This document shows, piece after piece, positions 5,123 to 6,724 of a stretch of 6,724 nt of DNA. Positions within the stretch are counted from its first letter, which is position 1. Each line of letters opens with the position of its first letter. Origin of the DNA: Hadersleviella sp041745395 (GTDB lineage: Bacteria > Chloroflexota > Anaerolineae > Promineifilales > Promineifilaceae). Position numbers and translations under genes: made by a program. The stretch is taken from contig JBGTIZ010000197.1 in NCBI GenBank assembly GCA_041745395.1, forward strand, positions 1-6,724. Reading direction: 5' to 3'. Under the pieces are notes generated by a model, which ran no database searches, was not told where the DNA came from, and saw only the letters and a program-made list of their open reading frames with translations.

Positions 5123-5647
5123 TCAGTTTTCCAAACGGCCAGATTCCTCGGGCAGGCGCAAAATAACGGCCGTTTTGCCCTGCGCTAGGCGAACTTCACG
5201 GTCGGTGACAAAACCGAGCCGTTGATAAAGCCGCAGTGCGCCTACGTTGTCTGCCTCGACCCCAATCTCGAGCGGCGGCCAGTTGGCCGTGAGCGCGTAG
5301 GTGGTCAGGCTCATGATGAGAGCCGTGCCGATGCCCTGATTGCGCCAGCTAGCCACAATCAGCACATCCGCTAACTCGGCCGTGTGCGTGTAGCGCAACA
5401 GGTGCGCCGTGCCAATAATTGCGCTAGTGGGGGAATGTTCCGCGAGGAGATGCACCGCACGGCCGTGTGCCTGCCTCTTCAATCCCCGCTCAAACCTTTG
5501 CCGAAAATCGACAAGGTTCAGCTCGGGATAACACGCCTGATACAAGGCGTGTGTGTCCGCTTCCCCAGCGGGACGAAAAACAATCTCAGGCAACACGGCC
5601 GTGTTTGGTGTCCAGTTCGTTGGTGTCATACAATAAGTCGAAGACAT
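5123..5647 (-). CDS. GNAT-family N-acetyltransferase
   Basis: The 174-aa product matches the GCN5-related acetyltransferase fold, which moves an acetyl group from acetyl-CoA to an amine. Acetyl-CoA-binding motif A is visible as VASWRNQGIGTALI (residues 98-111, with R/Q-x-x-G-x-G/A at about 102-108). Motif B follows as EADNVGALRLYQRLGF (131-145), the RimI-like end. The N-terminal IVFRPAGEADTHALYQACYPEL is the usual first strand and helix. The substrate (ribosomal protein, antibiotic, polyamine or other) cannot be told. I chose ATG 5647 because a heptad tract ends directly against it. ATG 5629 is possible. The frame is open upstream to 5728, but that part translates intergenic repeat DNA. No Shine-Dalgarno is visible. 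It precedes the chelatase gene on the same strand by 91 bp, with no evident functional link. Confidence 0.85.
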   Translation of the reverse strand: MSSTYCMTPTNWTPNTAVLPEIVFRPAGEADTHALYQACYPELNLVDFRQRFERGLKRQAHGRAVHLLAEHSPTSAIIGTAHLLRYTHTAELADVLIVASWRNQGIGTALIMSLTTYALTANWPPLEIGVEADNVGALRLYQRLGFVTDREVRLAQGKTAVILRLPEESGRLEN

Positions 5648-5675
5648 GAAAAGTAAAAAGTGAGAAGTAATAATC
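5648..5675 (-). repeat. Heptanucleotide repeat tract abutting the GNAT start
   Basis: Read on the minus strand, the units ACTTCTC, ACTTTTT and ACTTTTC are followed at once by the ATG of the GNAT gene (5647). A decayed fourth unit (GATTATT) precedes them. Unit length is again seven, and the sequence is related to the CTTCTCA units of the terminator at 3037-3072. Confidence 0.6.
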
Positions 5676-5676
5676 G

Positions 5677-5707
5677 TTGACAAACCAAGCAAGTCAGGCA
5701 AACTAAT
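5677..5707 (+). promoter_or_regulatory. Putative promoter for the zinc-ribbon gene
   Basis: A perfect -35 consensus TTGACA lies at 5677-5682. The best -10 candidate is ACTAAT (5702-5707) at 19-bp spacing, matching four of six positions, so the element is suboptimal. It sits in the divergent gap between the GNAT and zinc-ribbon genes. A weaker minus-strand pair (CTGACT, 16 bp, GATTAT) overlaps it and could serve the GNAT gene. Confidence 0.35.
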
Positions 5708-5710
5708 TAC

Positions 5711-5738
5711 GCACCTTGCATCTTGCACCTTGCACCTC
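5711..5738 (+). repeat. Heptanucleotide repeat tract, GCACCTT type
   Basis: Four units are visible: GCACCTT, GCATCTT, GCACCTT, GCACCTC, with GCCCCGT as a decayed fifth. It is the same family as the CNTGCAC tract before rlmN (TTGCACC is the shared word in another register). It lies 21 bp before the GTG at 5760. Confidence 0.8.
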
Positions 5739-5759
5739 GCCCCGTCAGGATAACCGATT

Positions 5760-6608
5760 GTGGCACGACATTGTCCAACCTGTCAAAGACCTGTTTTACA
5801 GAGTGACACTACCTGCTGGCAGTGCGGGGCACGCTTGCCCTCGGCCAGCCCCCCAGCAGAAGCCCCGACCCCTAACAAACGTACTCAAAGCCGAAAAGCC
5901 CGCGAGCTACTGCCCCTCGAGCCATTGCCGCCGGGTGAAGCGATCCTCACGCCTGACACGGCCGGGCCGCCACCGCTCATCGTTTATAGTTTGCTCACCC
6001 TTGGACTGCTGGTAGCCGCCCTGTTTTTACTGGGGCAACTGGCCGCGCCGCCGCTCCTGCAAGCTACATGGCAAGATTATCCGCCCGCCCGCTGGTCAGC
6101 CGTCACCGAGCCCGACCACAGCTACACGCTCAATGTGCCCGATGCGTGGCCGTGGCAAATGAATCCGACTTTATCGCCTGCGGAGGATTTATTAGTGGAT
6201 TTGGTCACACGGCCGTGGCAAACCGTTGCCCGAGATTGGGAACCTATCTTCCTAGCCAGCCCCACCGCCCAACTCAGCCCCGACGCCCCCTTTGTCCTCG
6301 TTCTGCGCAGTGAAACCTTGCGTGATCTGCCCACCACGGAGGCGTTTGCCTATCTACAAACAGGGCCAGATAGCGTCACCATCACCAATCTCTTTATCGA
6401 AGAGAACAGCAACCGCACCTATTTGGGTGCGACCACCGTCAGCGATGAGCTACGCTGTCGCCAGCATTATGTCCACGGCCGTGGGGCCACGCTACTCGTC
6501 GTGGGCTGTGGGCAAGGGGTGCTGTTTGGGCAAAATTTACGCACCCTCACCCCCATCTTGGAGAGCTTTGAGTACCTAAGACGGTATCTTCCCAAAAATT
6601 CGGGGTAG
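5760..6608 (+). CDS. Zinc-ribbon, single-pass membrane protein of unknown function
   Basis: The 282-aa product opens with a rubredoxin-like zinc ribbon, CPTC (C5, C8) and CWQC (C19, C22), followed by a Pro/Ala-rich, charged linker (about 26-70). A single hydrophobic segment follows at about 72-93 (PLIVYSLLTLGLLVAALFLL), then a 190-residue domain. With the ribbon inside, the C-terminal domain would face outward. It begins HSYTLNVPDAWPW, a strand-turn start seen in PsbP/DUF1795-like lipid- or ligand-binding folds, and carries two cysteines (C233, C250) that could form a disulfide. No catalytic motif is recognised. GTG 5760 is chosen because AGGA (5747-5750) lies nine bases upstream and the ribbon begins three residues in. 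No neighbour suggests a partner. Homologues in which a zinc ribbon precedes a membrane segment are common in Chloroflexota but mostly uncharacterised. Confidence 0.75.
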   Translation: MARHCPTCQRPVLQSDTTCWQCGARLPSASPPAEAPTPNKRTQSRKARELLPLEPLPPGEAILTPDTAGPPPLIVYSLLTLGLLVAALFLLGQLAAPPLLQATWQDYPPARWSAVTEPDHSYTLNVPDAWPWQMNPTLSPAEDLLVDLVTRPWQTVARDWEPIFLASPTAQLSPDAPFVLVLRSETLRDLPTTEAFAYLQTGPDSVTITNLFIEENSNRTYLGATTVSDELRCRQHYVHGRGATLLVVGCGQGVLFGQNLRTLTPILESFEYLRRYLPKNSG

Positions 6609-6642
6609 GCAAAACTGACACGACCCCGTACTATAGAAAACC

Positions 6643-6724
6643 ATGTTAGACAAAATCACCCCTCAAGACATCCAAGATTTAGACGACGCGCGGATTGCCA
6701 TCGCGTATCTACTAAACTTGGTTG
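6643..6724 (+). CDS. N-terminus of a gene cut by the window edge, possibly a transposase
   Basis: From ATG 6643 the frame is open to the edge for 27 codons, starting MLDKITPQDIQDLDD and continuing ARIAIAYLLNLV. This acidic start followed by a leucine-rich helix resembles, from memory, the beginning of transposases in which LLNLVE leads into a coiled coil, but 27 residues cannot prove it. No Shine-Dalgarno is visible. The 34-bp gap after the zinc-ribbon stop contains CTGACACGACCCCGTAC, which could belong to an insertion-sequence end but cannot be tested without the other end. A regulatory or coiled-coil protein is the alternative. Confidence 0.5.
   Translation, partial: MLDKITPQDIQDLDDARIAIAYLLNLV

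Larger units (their letters stand above)
413..6482. repeat. Dispersed octamer palindrome ACGGCCGT, 15 copies
   Basis: Full copies begin at 413, 898, 1076, 1911, 2242, 2331, 2994, 4173, 4246, 5098, 5166, 5459, 5595, 6209 and 6475. Several are part of longer palindromes (CACGGCCGTG, ACACGGCCGTGT, CCACGGCCGTGG). At a GC content near 57 percent, a given octamer of this composition is expected well under once in this length. Copies occur in rlmN (3), the propeller gene (4), the AAA+ half of chlD (2), the GNAT gene (3), the zinc-ribbon gene (2) and one intergenic site, and none in the VWA half. They are read as T-A-V, R-P or G-R depending on frame, so the constraint is on DNA, not protein. Confidence 0.85.

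Noticed and set aside
6615..6634. CTGACA and TACTAT as a promoter for the edge gene
   Set aside because: The spacing is 8 bp, far too short for a sigma-70 promoter.

Overview
The window reads as a chromosomal segment of a Chloroflexota bacterium, probably Anaerolineae-like. The support is indirect. A secreted protein ends in a Pro/Thr-rich linker plus a short LPLI-type tail, most start codons lack a Shine-Dalgarno sequence, and the zinc-ribbon plus single-membrane-segment protein is of a style common in that phylum. A filamentous cyanobacterium is a weaker alternative, raised by the heptanucleotide repeats. There is no rRNA, tRNA or CRISPR array.

Layout, left to right. Positions 1-247 are non-coding: an inverted repeat at 14-54 and two heptanucleotide repeat tracts. 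rlmN (248-1297, +) encodes the radical-SAM methyltransferase of 23S rRNA A2503 and some tRNAs. Positions 1298-1790 hold no convincing gene, but do hold a promoter-like pair, a strong intrinsic terminator (1578-1624) and repeats. A secreted NHL/SMP-30-like beta-propeller protein follows (1791-3026, +). It converges on a minus-strand chelatase gene (5031 down to 3077), with an intrinsic terminator for the chelatase gene between them (3025-3072). Upstream of the chelatase gene on the same strand is a GNAT acetyltransferase (5647-5123). Divergent from that is a zinc-ribbon membrane protein (5760-6608, +), and the first 27 codons of another gene, possibly a transposase, run off the right edge (6643-6724).

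The most interesting locus is the chelatase gene. Its AAA+ half (331 aa, all ATPase motifs intact) and its VWA half (MIDAS motif intact) lie in two frames joined exactly at an 11-A run that contains an in-phase A_AAA_AAG slippery heptamer. A -1 shift gives a 651-aa protein, the normal size of ChlD/BchD. Ending in the original frame gives a ChlI-sized protein. This fits the known class of chlD genes that make both the small and the medium chelatase subunit by programmed frameshifting.

Two DNA-level patterns cut across the genes. The palindrome ACGGCCGT occurs 15 times in 6.7 kb, in every reading frame and once between genes, like the cyanobacterial HIP1 octamer. Degenerate 7-bp tandem repeats (TTGCACC-like, TACTCAT-like and GTGAGAA-like) fill the intergenic spaces, usually against a start codon, and one inverted pair forms the chelatase terminator. 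The genes do not form an obvious pathway. The unifying theme is repeat-rich intergenic DNA around housekeeping and accessory genes.
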